From the NCBI RefSeq assembly GCF_900186865.1, contig NZ_LT906480.1:2126001-2190000 (forward strand): a stretch of 64,000 nucleotides of DNA, in the 5' to 3' direction. A model generated the notes under the pieces. The model was not told the origin of the DNA and ran no database searches. It saw only the letters and a list, made by a program, of their open reading frames with translations. The position numbers were made by a program, and so were the translations under genes. The DNA is from Stenotrophomonas maltophilia (GTDB lineage Bacteria; Pseudomonadota; Gammaproteobacteria; Xanthomonadales; Xanthomonadaceae). Positions within the stretch are counted from its first letter, which is position 1. Each line of letters begins with the position of its first letter. Positions 1 to 8,599 of the stretch are shown here, one piece after another.

Positions 1-299
1 GCGAGCAGGCACTGGCTGCGGGCAACTACACCTTTGAACGCGTAGGCTATCTGCTGGCTGACCTGACCGAGCGCAATGCGTTGTCGGTGCACCTGCCGGA
101 AGACCGGCCGGGCTCACTGCGTGAGCTGCTGAACGTGTTCGAGCAGCACCGCATCAGCCTGGCCTCGATCCATTCCTCGCGCACGCCTGGCGGCGAAGTG
201 CATTTCCGGATCGGGTTCGTGGCCGGCAGCGATCCGGGGTCGATCAGCCGTGCGGCCGCCGAAGTGGACGCCAGCGGCATCGGGCGGGTGCTGGGCTGA
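1..299 (+). CDS. ACT-domain protein, C-terminal end (amino-acid metabolism enzyme)
   Basis: The 5' end lies outside the window; the reading frame begins at base 3 and runs to TGA at 297-299. The visible 98 residues end in an ACT-type regulatory fold (LSVHLPEDRPGSLRELL, then a helix and a strand ending EVHFRIGF). ACT domains bind amino acids and feed back on biosynthetic enzymes. The spacing of the PGSL loop and following strand resembles aromatic-pathway enzymes such as prephenate dehydratase or dehydrogenase, but the catalytic part is not visible, so no enzyme is assigned. A small hairpin follows at once (308-326). Confidence 0.7.
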   Translation, partial: EQALAAGNYTFERVGYLLADLTERNALSVHLPEDRPGSLRELLNVFEQHRISLASIHSSRTPGGEVHFRIGFVAGSDPGSISRAAAEVDASGIGRVLG

Positions 300-304
300 G
301 CACA

Positions 305-351
305 TTCATCCACAGGCGGTGTGGATGATTTCTGAGCAAAGGTGTGGATAA
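305..351. promoter_or_regulatory. Hairpin and DnaA-box-like motifs
   Basis: CATCCACA and TGTGGATG form a short inverted repeat just after the ACT-domain gene, followed by ATTTCT, so it may be a weak terminator. The same bases resemble DnaA boxes: TCATCCACA (307-315) and TGTGGATGA (about 320-328) each differ by one base from TTATCCACA or its complement, and TGTGGATAA (343-351) is an exact complement of that box. Three such motifs in 45 bases is unusual, but no origin-like AT-rich region is present. Confidence 0.35.
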
Positions 352-415
352 CCTCGCTCAGCCCTTGGTAGCAAAGGCTGTCAAGATGCTTGGTCAAAAA
401 TTGATCACGCTTTTT

Positions 416-479
416 GTAGGGTCGAGCCATGCTCGACCGCCTTTGGCAAAAGGCGTGTCGACCAAGGTCGACACCCACC
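416..479. repeat. SMAG-type repeat pair (inverted)
   Basis: A GTAG-headed palindrome (GTAG then GGTCGAGC, CAT, GCTCGACC) is followed about 10 bases later by an oppositely oriented palindrome with core GTGTCGACC/GGTCGACAC. This is the paired layout typical of REP-like SMAG repeats of S. maltophilia. The second copy carries GTGG instead of GTAG. Confidence 0.8.
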
Positions 480-506
480 AGAGCGGAGCGGTACGAAATC
501 CGGTGG

Positions 507-525
507 CGCCGGGCCATGCCCGGCG
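507..525. repeat. Short palindrome after a small gene
   Basis: CGCCGGGC, CAT, GCCCGGCG forms a perfect stem. It resembles the body of a SMAG repeat without its GTAG head. It lies just past the stop codon of the small minus-strand gene at 530-724 and could act as a transcript end. Confidence 0.5.
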
Positions 526-529
526 AACC

Positions 530-724
530 TCAGATCGTCAGCCTCAGCTCACCGCCACTGGTGGTGAACTCGCGGCCGTCGCGTACCAGCGGCCGTCCAT
601 CATCCAGTTCGTAGCGTGGCGTGGCTTCGGAATGGTGCCCGCTGCCATTCGCCTCGGGCTTGAACTCGATGATGATGTGGCTTTCGCCGTTGCTGTCGAC
701 GGCGGGGAACTGACGGAACGACAT
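530..724 (-). CDS. Small conserved-looking hypothetical protein (64 aa)
   Basis: The frame encodes 64 residues beginning MSFRQFPAVDSNGESH and rich in polar and charged residues (IIIEFKPEANG, YELDDGRPLVRDGREF). It has no signal peptide or membrane segment. The pattern of short strands separated by turns suggests a small beta-rich cytoplasmic protein. An AGGAGGTG ribosome-binding site (minus strand, bases 728-735) supports the start. It lies 70 bases downstream of the ABC exporter on the same strand, with a GC-rich hairpin between, so it may be read separately. I recognise no family and assign no function. Confidence 0.65.
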   Translation of the reverse strand: MSFRQFPAVDSNGESHIIIEFKPEANGSGHHSEATPRYELDDGRPLVRDGREFTTSGGELRLTI

Positions 725-754
725 CGTGCACCTCCTTCAGCGGATGCTGCTGTT

Positions 755-775
755 GCGCGGCCAGCTTGGCCGCGC
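755..775. other. GC-rich hairpin downstream of ABC exporter
   Basis: A perfect 9-bp stem (GCGCGGCCA, loop GCT, TGGCCGCGC) lies 20 bases past the stop of the minus-strand exporter gene. No T-tract follows on the minus strand, so it is more likely an mRNA 3'-end stabiliser or part of a Rho-dependent end than an intrinsic terminator. Confidence 0.45.
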
Positions 776-794
776 CGATGTTAGGCGGACGTCA

Positions 795-2567
795 TCAATC
801 GATGAACTGCAGGCGTGCAAGTTCAGCGTACAGTCCGCCTTCGGCCAGCAGCTGCGCGTGCGTGCCCTCGGCGACGATGCGGCCCTGGTCCATCACCACG
901 ATGCGGTCGGCCTTGAGCACGGTGGCCAGGCGGTGGGCAATGACCAGCGTGGTGCGGCCCGTCATCAGGCGTTCCAGCGCTTGCTGCACGCTGTGCTCGC
1001 TCTGCGCGTCCAACGCGCTGGTGGCTTCGTCCAGCAGCAGGATCGGCGCATCCTTCAGCAGTGCGCGGGCAATCGCCACACGCTGCTGCTGGCCACCGGA
1101 CAGGCGGGCGCCGCGCTCGCCCAGCTCACTGTCATAGCCCTGCGGCAACGCGCGCAGGAATCCGTCCGCCTCGGCGGCGCGTGCGGCATCTTCCACCTCG
1201 CTGTCGCTGGCCTGCAGGCGGCCATAGCGGATGTTGTCGCGCGCGCTGGCGGCAAACAGCGTCGGCTGCTGCGAAACCAGCGCCAGCTGTCCGCGCAGTT
1301 CGGCCGGGTCGACCTGGCGCACGTCGATGCCATCCACGCAGATGCGGCCACTGGCCGGATCGTGGAAGCGCAGCAGCATCGACAGCACCGTGCTCTTGCC
1401 TGCGCCGGACGGGCCAACCAGGGCCACGGTCTCGCCCGGGCGCACGTGCAGGTTGAAATGGTCCAGCGCCGCCTGGTCCGGCCGCTGCGGGTAATGGAAC
1501 ACCACGTCGTCGAACCGGATCTCGCCCCGCAGCGGCTGCGGCAGCACGTGCGGCTGCGCCGGCGCGCGGATCTCGATGTCTTCCTGCAGCAGTTCGCCGA
1601 TGCGGCCCATGCCGCCGGCCGCGCGCTGCAGTTCGTTCCAGACTTCGGCCAGCGCACCGACCGAGCCACCACCGATCAGCGCGTACAGCACGAACTGGCC
1701 AAGGGTGCCTGCGCTGAGGCGGCCGTCGATGACATCGTGCGCGCCCAGCCACAGCACGCCGACGATGGCGCCGAACACCAGCAGGATGGCGCTGGCGGTG
1801 ACCAGCGACTGCGCACCGATGCGGCGGCGGGCGGCCTTGATGGCATCGCCCAGTGCATGGTCGAAGCGGCCGCGCTCGTAGGGTTCGCGTGCATGCGCCT
1901 GTACCGTCCTTACGGCGCCCAGGGTCTCGCTGGCCAGGCTGTTGGCATCGGCGATGCGGTCCTGGCTGCTGCGCGCGACGGTGCGCAGCTTGCGCGCACC
2001 GATGATGATCGGCAGTACCGCAAGCGGAATGCCCAGCAGCGACCACGCCGCCAGCCGCGGGCTGGTGACGAACAGCATCGCCAGGCTGCCGACCACCGTG
2101 ACGCTGCTGCGCAATGCCACCGACATGGTCGAGCCGACCACGCTGCGCAGCAGCTCACTGTCGGCGGTCAGGCGCGAGACCAGCTCACCGCTGCGGCTGC
2201 GGTCATGGAAGCCGGCACCGAGCTGGATGAGGTGTGCGTAGAGGCGGCTGCGCAGGTCAGCCACGACCTTTTCGCCCAGCAGCGACACGAAGTAGAAGCG
2301 CGCGGCGGTGGCCAGGGCCAGCACCACGGCCACCAGCATCAGCAGGGCGAAGGCACGGTTGATCTGGCCGCCGCTGCTGAAGCCATGGTCGATCATCTGC
2401 TTGACCGCCGGCGGCAGGCTCAGCGTGGCCGCCGAAGACACCGCCAGGGCCATCAGCCAAGCGGTGAACAGGCCACTGTGGCGGCGCACGAACGGCCATA
2501 GCGTGCGCAGGCTGCCAAGGCGGCGCAGCGGCGGGGGCGAGGCGGGGGCGCCGTCCTTGTCAGTCAT
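795..2567 (-). CDS. ABC exporter, fused permease/ATPase (MsbA/multidrug type)
   Basis: The 590-residue half-transporter has an N-terminal six-helix membrane domain (about residues 25-320) and a C-terminal nucleotide-binding domain. Visible motifs are Walker A GPSGAGKS (about 386), signature LSGGQQQRVAIARAL (about 488), Walker B ILLLDEATSALD (about 507) and the H-loop VIAHRL. The single-chain TMD-NBD order is that of homodimeric exporters such as MsbA, which flip lipids or expel drugs at the inner membrane. The substrate cannot be read from sequence. S. maltophilia has a described exporter of this class (SmrA), but identity with it is not shown here. The start overlaps the preceding yigZ-like stop by 8 bases, so the two are cotranscribed. 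Confidence 0.9.
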   Translation of the reverse strand: MTDKDGAPASPPPLRRLGSLRTLWPFVRRHSGLFTAWLMALAVSSAATLSLPPAVKQMIDHGFSSGGQINRAFALLMLVAVVLALATAARFYFVSLLGEKVVADLRSRLYAHLIQLGAGFHDRSRSGELVSRLTADSELLRSVVGSTMSVALRSSVTVVGSLAMLFVTSPRLAAWSLLGIPLAVLPIIIGARKLRTVARSSQDRIADANSLASETLGAVRTVQAHAREPYERGRFDHALGDAIKAARRRIGAQSLVTASAILLVFGAIVGVLWLGAHDVIDGRLSAGTLGQFVLYALIGGGSVGALAEVWNELQRAAGGMGRIGELLQEDIEIRAPAQPHVLPQPLRGEIRFDDVVFHYPQRPDQAALDHFNLHVRPGETVALVGPSGAGKSTVLSMLLRFHDPASGRICVDGIDVRQVDPAELRGQLALVSQQPTLFAASARDNIRYGRLQASDSEVEDAARAAEADGFLRALPQGYDSELGERGARLSGGQQQRVAIARALLKDAPILLLDEATSALDAQSEHSVQQALERLMTGRTTLVIAHRLATVLKADRIVVMDQGRIVAEGTHAQLLAEGGLYAELARLQFID

Positions 2568-3165
2568 CCTGGTGGTCGTCTTCTATGCGGATACGGTCAC
2601 GAGTGGCGTCGCGCAGGCGGATTTTCAATGCGTCGACCTGATCGGCCGGCAATTCGACCCGCAGGCACACCCCGTTCGCGTCGAACTGTTCATCGCGCTT
2701 CTCCGCGCCGAATGCCGGCAGGGCCGCATGCAGGGTGCCCAGGTCTTCGAAGCCGGCCTGCAGCTGCAGCCGTGCCATGGCGACCAGCGCCAGCCGCGGC
2801 GCGGTGCGCAGGCATTCTGCGGCGGCGCCACCGTACGCCCGGACCAAGCCGCCGGCGCCGAGCTTGATGCCACCGAACCAGCGCGTCACCACCACCATCA
2901 CCCGATCGAAGCCCTGCCCGTCGATCGCGGCCAGGATCGGCCGCCCGGCGGTGCCTGCCGGCTCGCCATCATCGCTGGAGCGGTAGTCCTGGCCATGCCG
3001 GTAGGCCCAGCAGTTGTGGGTGGCGTCGGCCACGGCAACCTGTTGCAGGAACGCCAGCGCTGCGGGGGCGCCGTCGATCGGCGCGGCATGGGCGATGAAG
3101 CGGCTGTGTTTGACTTCCAGCGTGTGGCTGACGGGCTGGGCGAGGGTATCGAGCATTCCCGCCAT
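2560..3165 (-). CDS. yigZ: YigZ/IMPACT family protein
   Basis: About 201 residues. The family core is clear: KHSRFIAHAAPI, then THNCWAYRHG, SDDGEPAGTAGRPIL and VTRWFGGIKLGAGGLVRAYG. These match the UPF0029/IMPACT fold, linked in eukaryotes to control of GCN2 and in bacteria to an uncharacterised RNA- or ribosome-associated role. The start is taken at the ATG giving MAGMLDTL; the ATG three codons later (3156) is equally possible. The frame extends further upstream, but that part has unlike composition. The last 8 bases overlap the start of the ABC exporter, implying translational coupling. Confidence 0.85.
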   Translation of the reverse strand: MAGMLDTLAQPVSHTLEVKHSRFIAHAAPIDGAPAALAFLQQVAVADATHNCWAYRHGQDYRSSDDGEPAGTAGRPILAAIDGQGFDRVMVVVTRWFGGIKLGAGGLVRAYGGAAAECLRTAPRLALVAMARLQLQAGFEDLGTLHAALPAFGAEKRDEQFDANGVCLRVELPADQVDALKIRLRDATRDRIRIEDDHQDD

Positions 3166-3196
3166 TCTACGGTGTTGCCGGGTACCCCCGCCCGTT

Positions 3197-4195
3197 TCAG
3201 TCGTCCAGCAGCGGGCGCAGGTCGCGCGGCAGGCGCGCTTCCGGATATTGCTGGATGTAGCGCTCCAGGCTGGCGCGGGCGAGGTCGCGCTGGTCCTGAT
3301 CACGGCGCTCGCGGATTTTCTGCAGCCACTGCCGGCGTGGCAGGCGCGCGTCGGCGTCCACCTCGGCCTGCACGGTATCCGCGCTCAGGCCCGCATCGCT
3401 GCCGCGGCGCATGATGCCCGGAGCCGAACGGCTGGGAGCCTCACGCTTCATCGAGGTGATCTCCACCCGATCCAGCGCCTCCGCCCGCTCGACCTCGGCG
3501 GCATTGGCTGCTGGTGCCGGTGCAGGTGCCGCGGCCGTGCGTGCTTTCAGTGCCCCGGACGCTGCCGGCGCGAATGCCGGTGCAGGTGCCGGTGCCGAGT
3601 AGGCGGCGGGTGCCGGTGGCGCAGGCGGCGCTGCGGACGGTGCTGCCGTCGGCGCTGGCGGAAGGGCCGCAAAGGCGGTATCGGCGGCCGCATCCGCAGC
3701 CATCGATCGTGCAGCCTGGGCCGGCGCCGGCTCGGGCGCGCGTGCGATGGCCGGTGCCGGGGCAGCGGCAACAGGGGCGGCCTCGGGTGCTGCGGGCGCA
3801 GCGCTTGGTTCGGCGGCCGCCACAGCGCTGTCGGCTGCACTGCGGTCAGCGGCCTGATCGGCAGCCGCAACGTCTTCTGCCGCTGCCGGTGCCGCAGCAA
3901 CAGCGGCCTCACCGGCCGGAACCGGCGGAGGTTCCGGACGCAGCTGCCAGGCGATGCCGATGGCAAACACCATCGAGGCGGCGATGCCGAACACCGCCGG
4001 CCAACGCGGGCGTGTGCGCTGCGTGCGCGGCGCCTCGGGAGAGGCGACCGCATCGGCGGCCGGCGCGTCCACGGCAGCGCGGGCCGCGGCCAGGATGGCG
4101 GCGTCCAGTGCGGCGGGCGGAGCCTGCTCGGCGCGACGGCCGAGCAGCCGGGCCAGCTCGCGTTCTTCCGGCGTCAGCGGTTCGTCTCGGTTCAT
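3197..4195 (-). CDS. Probable membrane anti-sigma factor, Ala/Pro-rich
   Basis: This 332-residue protein starts four bases inside the end of the ECF sigma gene (ATGA overlap), the classic position of a cognate anti-sigma factor. The N-terminal part (MNRDEPLTPEERELARLLGR) is an acidic, helical cytoplasmic segment. One membrane helix follows at about residues 67-84 (WPAVFGIAASMVFAIGIAW), then a long low-complexity periplasmic Ala/Pro/Glu stretch to about residue 220. The C-terminal part has charged helices with the motif RLPRRQWLQKIRERRDQ. No zinc-binding ZAS motif (HxxxCxxC) is present. The anti-sigma role rests on gene context and topology. Confidence 0.7.
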   Translation of the reverse strand: MNRDEPLTPEERELARLLGRRAEQAPPAALDAAILAAARAAVDAPAADAVASPEAPRTQRTRPRWPAVFGIAASMVFAIGIAWQLRPEPPPVPAGEAAVAAAPAAAEDVAAADQAADRSAADSAVAAAEPSAAPAAPEAAPVAAAPAPAIARAPEPAPAQAARSMAADAAADTAFAALPPAPTAAPSAAPPAPPAPAAYSAPAPAPAFAPAASGALKARTAAAPAPAPAANAAEVERAEALDRVEITSMKREAPSRSAPGIMRRGSDAGLSADTVQAEVDADARLPRRQWLQKIRERRDQDQRDLARASLERYIQQYPEARLPRDLRPLLDD

Positions 4196-4815
4196 GCGTT
4201 CAATCCCGCACGCAGCTTGTCCATCGCATAGCGCAGCCGCGATTTCACGGTTTCCCGGCCTACGCCGGTGATCTGGCCGATCTCCTCCAGGCTCAGTTCC
4301 TGATCCAGCCGCAGTTGCAGCACTTCGCGCTGCTCAGGCGGCAGTTGTTCCATCGCCAGCTGGATGCGGCGACGTTGTTCGAATTCGGAAAGCTCGCCTT
4401 CCGGGGTCTGCCCATCCTCGATCGCGGCCAGGCGCAGATCGGCATCGGCCGGGGCAGCCGGGCGGTGGCGGGCGGCGCGCCAATGGTCGTTCAGGCGGTT
4501 GTGGGCAATGCGGAACAGCCAGGTGCTGAAGGCCGCGTCTGGTTGCCACCCGGCACGGGCGCTGATCACCCGCTGCCAGACGTCCTGGAAGATCTCCTCG
4601 GCCAGCGCGGTGTCGCGCAGTTGCCGCAGCAGGAAGCCGAACAGGCGCTTGCGGTGGCGCCCATACAGGCTTTCGAACGCGCGCAGGTCGCCACCGGCCC
4701 AGGCCAGCATCAAGGCTTCATCGGTTGGCAGTGCGCTGGCTTCCACGGCGTACAGGGTAAGGCCTGCAGGCGGTGGCGCATAGCCGGTGGCAGGGGCGGG
4801 CAGGGCGAGGTTCAT
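4192..4815 (-). CDS. ECF (sigma-70 family) RNA polymerase sigma factor
   Basis: About 207 residues when started at MNLALPAPATG; a longer in-frame start at 4884 would add an arginine-rich stretch unlike the family. Region 2 is visible as FESLYGRHRKRLFGFLLRQL to AFSTWLFRIAHNRLNDHWR, and region 4 as LPPEQREVLQLRLDQELSLE followed by the helix-turn-helix IGQITGVGRETVKSRL. Such factors direct polymerase to a small regulon, usually for envelope or oxidative stress. The gene overlaps its probable anti-sigma partner by 4 bases. It is transcribed divergently from a c-di-GMP signalling gene, so the region between 4816 and 4957 probably holds promoters for both. Confidence 0.88.
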   Translation of the reverse strand: MNLALPAPATGYAPPPAGLTLYAVEASALPTDEALMLAWAGGDLRAFESLYGRHRKRLFGFLLRQLRDTALAEEIFQDVWQRVISARAGWQPDAAFSTWLFRIAHNRLNDHWRAARHRPAAPADADLRLAAIEDGQTPEGELSEFEQRRRIQLAMEQLPPEQREVLQLRLDQELSLEEIGQITGVGRETVKSRLRYAMDKLRAGLNA

Positions 4816-4957
4816 GGCATGGAAGCAGCTACGGACAGCACGAAAAACGTACGGGCGCACGATTCGGGGTTTACGGGCTTCCATTGCCCCCCGGGTGGCG
4901 CGCTATGCTCGGCGGCTCAGGGGAGGCGACGCACAGACGGCGCCAAGAGATTGTCAT

Positions 4958-7803
4958 TTGTCCACGCATGCTGAATCGGCGGAAGAGCCACTACACGAGG
5001 CCGTGTTGAGCACGGCGCTGGTGCGCGCGTTGCATGCGCTTTTGCCGGAAACGGCCGTGGTCCGCGTTGGCTGGGACGACCCGCAGCTGGGGAGTGGCCG
5101 AGGGGGCTGGCCCTTGCCTGATGCGATTGACAGCGCTGCGTCCGTGGAGCCCGCCACCGGCGATGGCCAGCACGGCTGGGAGTATGACGGTGCGCGGCTG
5201 CTGCTGTCGGTTGCGGGCGCGGTGCCTTCACCCGCGTGGTGGGGGCTGGCCCGGCAGGCGATGGAGCTGGCGCTGCAGCGCGGCCGCCAGGCCGGCCAGA
5301 TCAAGGCACTGGAAGAGGCCGAACGGCTGCAGCAGGCCCTGTTCCAGATTGCAGATCTGGCCGGTGCCGACCTGGAAATGCCCGAGATGCTGCGCCACGT
5401 GCATGGTGTGCTGGGCACGCTGATGTATGCCGAGAACTGCTACATCGTGGAATACGACGATGTGCGCGACCAGATCCGCTTCCTGTACTTCGCCGATCAG
5501 GTCGATGACTTCGTCGCCGATCCCACGCAGAGCCATGACGCCAGCGAGATGCCGCGCAGCCTGACCGTGGCGCTGTTGCGCCATGGCAAGCCGCTCAGTG
5601 GTCCCTCGCGCAGGCTGCTGGCGCAGGTGATGGAACAGGAGCACGACCCGCAGCGTGGGCCCGAAAGCCTGGACTGGCTGGGCGTGCCGATGCTGCGCGA
5701 CGGCCGCGTCTGCGGCGCCATCGTGGTTCAGAGCTATGAACAGGCAGCCCGCTATGGCGAGGCCGAGCGCGCATTGCTGGGCTTCGTTGCGCAGCACGTA
5801 CAGACCGCGATGGACCGGCGCCAGGCGCAGGTGCGGCTGGAGCAGCAGGTGGCGCGGCGCACCCAGGAACTGCAGCGCGCCAACCGCAGCCTGCAGGATG
5901 AGGTGGCCGAGCGTCGCCGTGCCGAACAGTTGCAGACCGCGCTGTACAACATCGCCGAGATGGCGATGTCGGCCGACAGCCTGGACCAGTTCTATGGTCA
6001 GGTGCATGGGGTGGTCGGGCGCCTGCTCGACGCACGCAATTTCTACATCGCCCTGGTCAACCCGGCCGGCAACGGCCTGGACTTCGTGTATTCGGTGGAC
6101 GAGCACAATGCCAGCCGCGCGCCACGGCCGTTCAGCCGGGGCCTGACCGAATACGTGGTGCGCAACCGGCGCCCGCTGCTGGCGTCACGCGCGCAGATCG
6201 ATGCGCTGCTGGCCAGTGGTGAAGTGCGCGAGTCCGGCGCGCGCTCGCATTGCTGGCTGGGCGTGCCGTTGCTGCGCGACGATGAGGTGGTGGGTGCGAT
6301 CGTGGTGCAGAGCTACAGCGAGAACAGCACGTTCAGCGTGCACGATCAGCGGCTGCTGACCTTCGTTGCGCAGAACATCGGAACCGGGCTTGCGCGCCAG
6401 CGCGACCAGCAGCGGCTGCGTTCGGCACATGCCGAGCTGGAAAAGCGCGTTGAGGAACGCACCCGCGAACTGGCCGAGGTCAACGAAAAGCTGCTTGGGC
6501 AGATCGGTGAGCGCCTGCGTGCCGAGCAGCGCCTGACCCACCAGGCCATGCACGATGCGCTGACCGGCCTGCCCAACCGCCTGCACCTGCTGGATCGCCT
6601 GCAGGATTCACTTGCGCTGGCCAAGCGTGAGGGCGGACCGGTGTTCGCCGTGCTGTTCCTCGATCTGGACCGCTTCAAGCTGGTCAACGACAGCATCGGC
6701 CATGCCGCCGGCGACCGCATGCTGGTGGAAGTGGCCAAGCGCATCGTGTCGATGGCAGGTACCGAAGATGTGGTGGCCCGGCTCGGCGGTGATGAGTTTG
6801 CTGTTCTGCTGCAGTGCCCGCAGGGCTTGGCGCAGGCACTGGATTTCGGCCAGCGGCTGCTGCTGGCGTTGCAGGAATCGATGTGGATCGCCGGGCGCGA
6901 ACTGTTTCCGTCCGGCAGCCTGGGCATTGCCCTGTGGAATCCGCGCTACCGCACCGGAGAAGAGCTGCTGCGCGATGCGGATGCGGCCATGTACCGGGCC
7001 AAGGCGCAAGGCCATGACCGCTGTGCGATCTTCGACGAGGACATGCGCGAAGAAGCCATGCGCAGCCTGGACCTGGAAGCCGATCTGCGCCGTGCGATCA
7101 ACAACCGCGATTTCGTACCGTTCTACCAGCCGATCGTGCGCTTGTCCGACGGCGAAGTGGTCGGTCACGAGGCGCTGCTGCGCTGGCAGCATGAGCGCCG
7201 TGGCCTGCTGCTGCCCGGCGCGTTCCTGGAGCTGGGTGAAGAGAGCGGCCTGATCGAACAGGTGGACTGGCTGATCTACGAGCAGGTCATCGCGGGGCTG
7301 GCACGGGGAGGCGAAGGCTACGTCTCGGTGAACGTATCGCCCCGGCATTTCCGCTCGGCAGAGGCAGTGATCGCCTGTTCGGCCTGCTCGACAGCTGTGG
7401 TGCCGATCCGCGCCGGCTGCGCCTGGAAATCACCGAGGTGGCGTTGCTGGACGACGGCCCGCACACGCTGCGTATCCTGCAGGGCCTGCGCGAGCGCGGC
7501 ATCCAGGTGCAGCTGGACGATTTCGGTACCGGGTTCTCCGCGCTGTCCTACCTGCACCGTTTCCCGATCAGCACGCTGAAGATCGACCAGAGCTTCATCG
7601 CCGGCCTGCACGGTCCGGAAGTGCAGAGTACGCGGGCGCTGGTGGAAGGCGTGCTGTCGCTGGCGCGCACGCTGGGCATTGAGACCATCGGCGAAGGCAT
7701 CGAGACCGACGCGCAGCGGCAGACCCTGCGTGAACTGGGCTGTGACTACGGCCAGGGCTACCTGCTGGGGCGGCCCGCGCCGTGGGCGCACGCGGCGGCC
7801 TGA
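4958..7803 (+). pseudogene. GAF-GAF-GGDEF-EAL c-di-GMP protein, frameshifted in EAL domain
   Basis: The first frame encodes two GAF-like sensor modules (about bases 5320-5800 and 5930-6420; both contain SHxWLGVPLLRD-like or LDWLGVPMLRDG motifs), each followed by a coiled-coil stretch, then GGDEF with an intact motif (RLGGDEFAV, motif at 6785) and EAL beginning HEALLRW (7169). Near 7360-7370 the frame shifts by one base. The rest of EAL (LDDFGTGFSALSYL, STLKIDQSF, ETIGEGIETD) continues in the other forward frame to TGA at 7801. The unshifted frame runs on in nonsense to 7579. The TTG at 4958, with AAGAGA upstream, is a plausible start; it is uncertain. As written, the phosphodiesterase half is lost while the cyclase half remains. 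Confidence 0.85.
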
Positions 7804-7822
7804 GCCACCGCGTGCAGCCGCA

Positions 7823-8416
7823 TCATCGCAGGGCGGCGCGGCGCTTCTCGTCGATCCACTTCGAGGCCTGGGCCGGCTGGTAGTTCTTCATCCACTCCAG
7901 CATCTCTTCGATGTCCGAGCCGTACCACAGGTCCTGGCGCTGGTCCGGATGCAGGAAGCGTTCTTCCACCATGCGATCGATCATGCCGATCAGCGGGGCG
8001 TAGAAGCCGTCCACATCGAGGAATGCGCATGGCTTGTTGCCGATGCCCAGCTGGCGCCAGGTCAGCATCTCGAAGATCTCTTCCATGGTGCCGAAGCCGC
8101 CGGGCAGGGCGACGAAACCGTCGGCAAGATCGAACATGCGCGACTTGCGCTCATGCATCGAACCGACGATCTCCAGTTCGGTCAGGCCACGGTGGGCCAC
8201 TTCCCAGTCGGCCAGCTGGCGCGGGATCACGCCGGTCACCTCGCCGCCAGCGGCGAGCACGGCATTGGCCACGGTTCCCATCAGGCCGACGTTGCCGCCG
8301 CCATACACCAGGCGCAGGCCGTCGCGGGCGATGCGGTCACCCAGGGCAATGGCGCGTTCGGTGTAGGCCGGCTTGCTGCCAGCGTTGGAACCACAGTACA
8401 CACAGATCGATTTCAT
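7823..8416 (-). CDS. LOG family protein (nucleotide 5'-monophosphate phosphoribohydrolase type)
   Basis: The 197-residue protein starts MKSICVYCGSNAG, a typical LOG/TIGR00730 N-terminus with a Rossmann-like fold. The diagnostic motif LPGGFGTMEEIFE binds the phosphoribosyl part of the substrate, and SMHERKSRM holds the catalytic arginine and lysine region. Characterised members release cytokinin bases from riboside monophosphates; bacterial members also cleave AMP-like nucleotides. The frame extends upstream of 8416, but that part covers a terminator and a SMAG pair, so the ATG at 8416 is the start. It converges with the c-di-GMP gene, 19 bases apart. Confidence 0.88.
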   Translation of the reverse strand: MKSICVYCGSNAGSKPAYTERAIALGDRIARDGLRLVYGGGNVGLMGTVANAVLAAGGEVTGVIPRQLADWEVAHRGLTELEIVGSMHERKSRMFDLADGFVALPGGFGTMEEIFEMLTWRQLGIGNKPCAFLDVDGFYAPLIGMIDRMVEERFLHPDQRQDLWYGSDIEEMLEWMKNYQPAQASKWIDEKRRAALR

Positions 8417-8440
8417 GGATCTTCCTGTCTCTTGGCCGGA

Positions 8441-8490
8441 AACGAAAACGCCCCGTCGCCAACCGCAGGGCGGTCGGGGACGGGGTGTCC
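8441..8490 (-). terminator. Rho-independent terminator of the aminotransferase gene
   Basis: Read on the minus strand, GGACACCCCGTC pairs with GACGGGGCGTTTTCGTTT, enclosing a smaller CCGCCCTGCGG hairpin. The T-rich tail lies on the minus strand, so it ends transcripts coming from the gene at 8600-10096 before the LOG gene. Confidence 0.7.
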
Positions 8491-8509
8491 TTGGATTATG
8501 AGCCCTTCT

Positions 8510-8583
8510 GTAGAGCCGAGCCATGCTCGGCTGCTCTTCGTTCAGATCGCGGCAAAGGCCGAGTCGAGCACGGCTCGACTCTA
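8510..8583. repeat. SMAG repeat pair (inverted)
   Basis: GTAG followed by AGCCGAGC, CAT, GCTCGGCT on the plus strand, and the mirror copy with core GTCGAGC/GCTCGAC ending CTAC. The two copies face each other across about 25 bases. Confidence 0.85.
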
Positions 8584-8599
8584 CAAACGCCAAGCAGGC

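Noticed and set aside
305..351. Calling the DnaA-box cluster a replication origin
   Set aside because: There is no AT-rich unwinding region and no dnaA, dnaN or gidA nearby.
416..480. Possible CRISPR array from repeated palindromes
   Set aside because: Repeats occur as inverted pairs with variable cores and irregular spacing, and no cas genes are present.
795..2567. Naming the ABC exporter SmrA
   Set aside because: The architecture fits, but many S. maltophilia exporters share it; sequence comparison with SmrA is needed.
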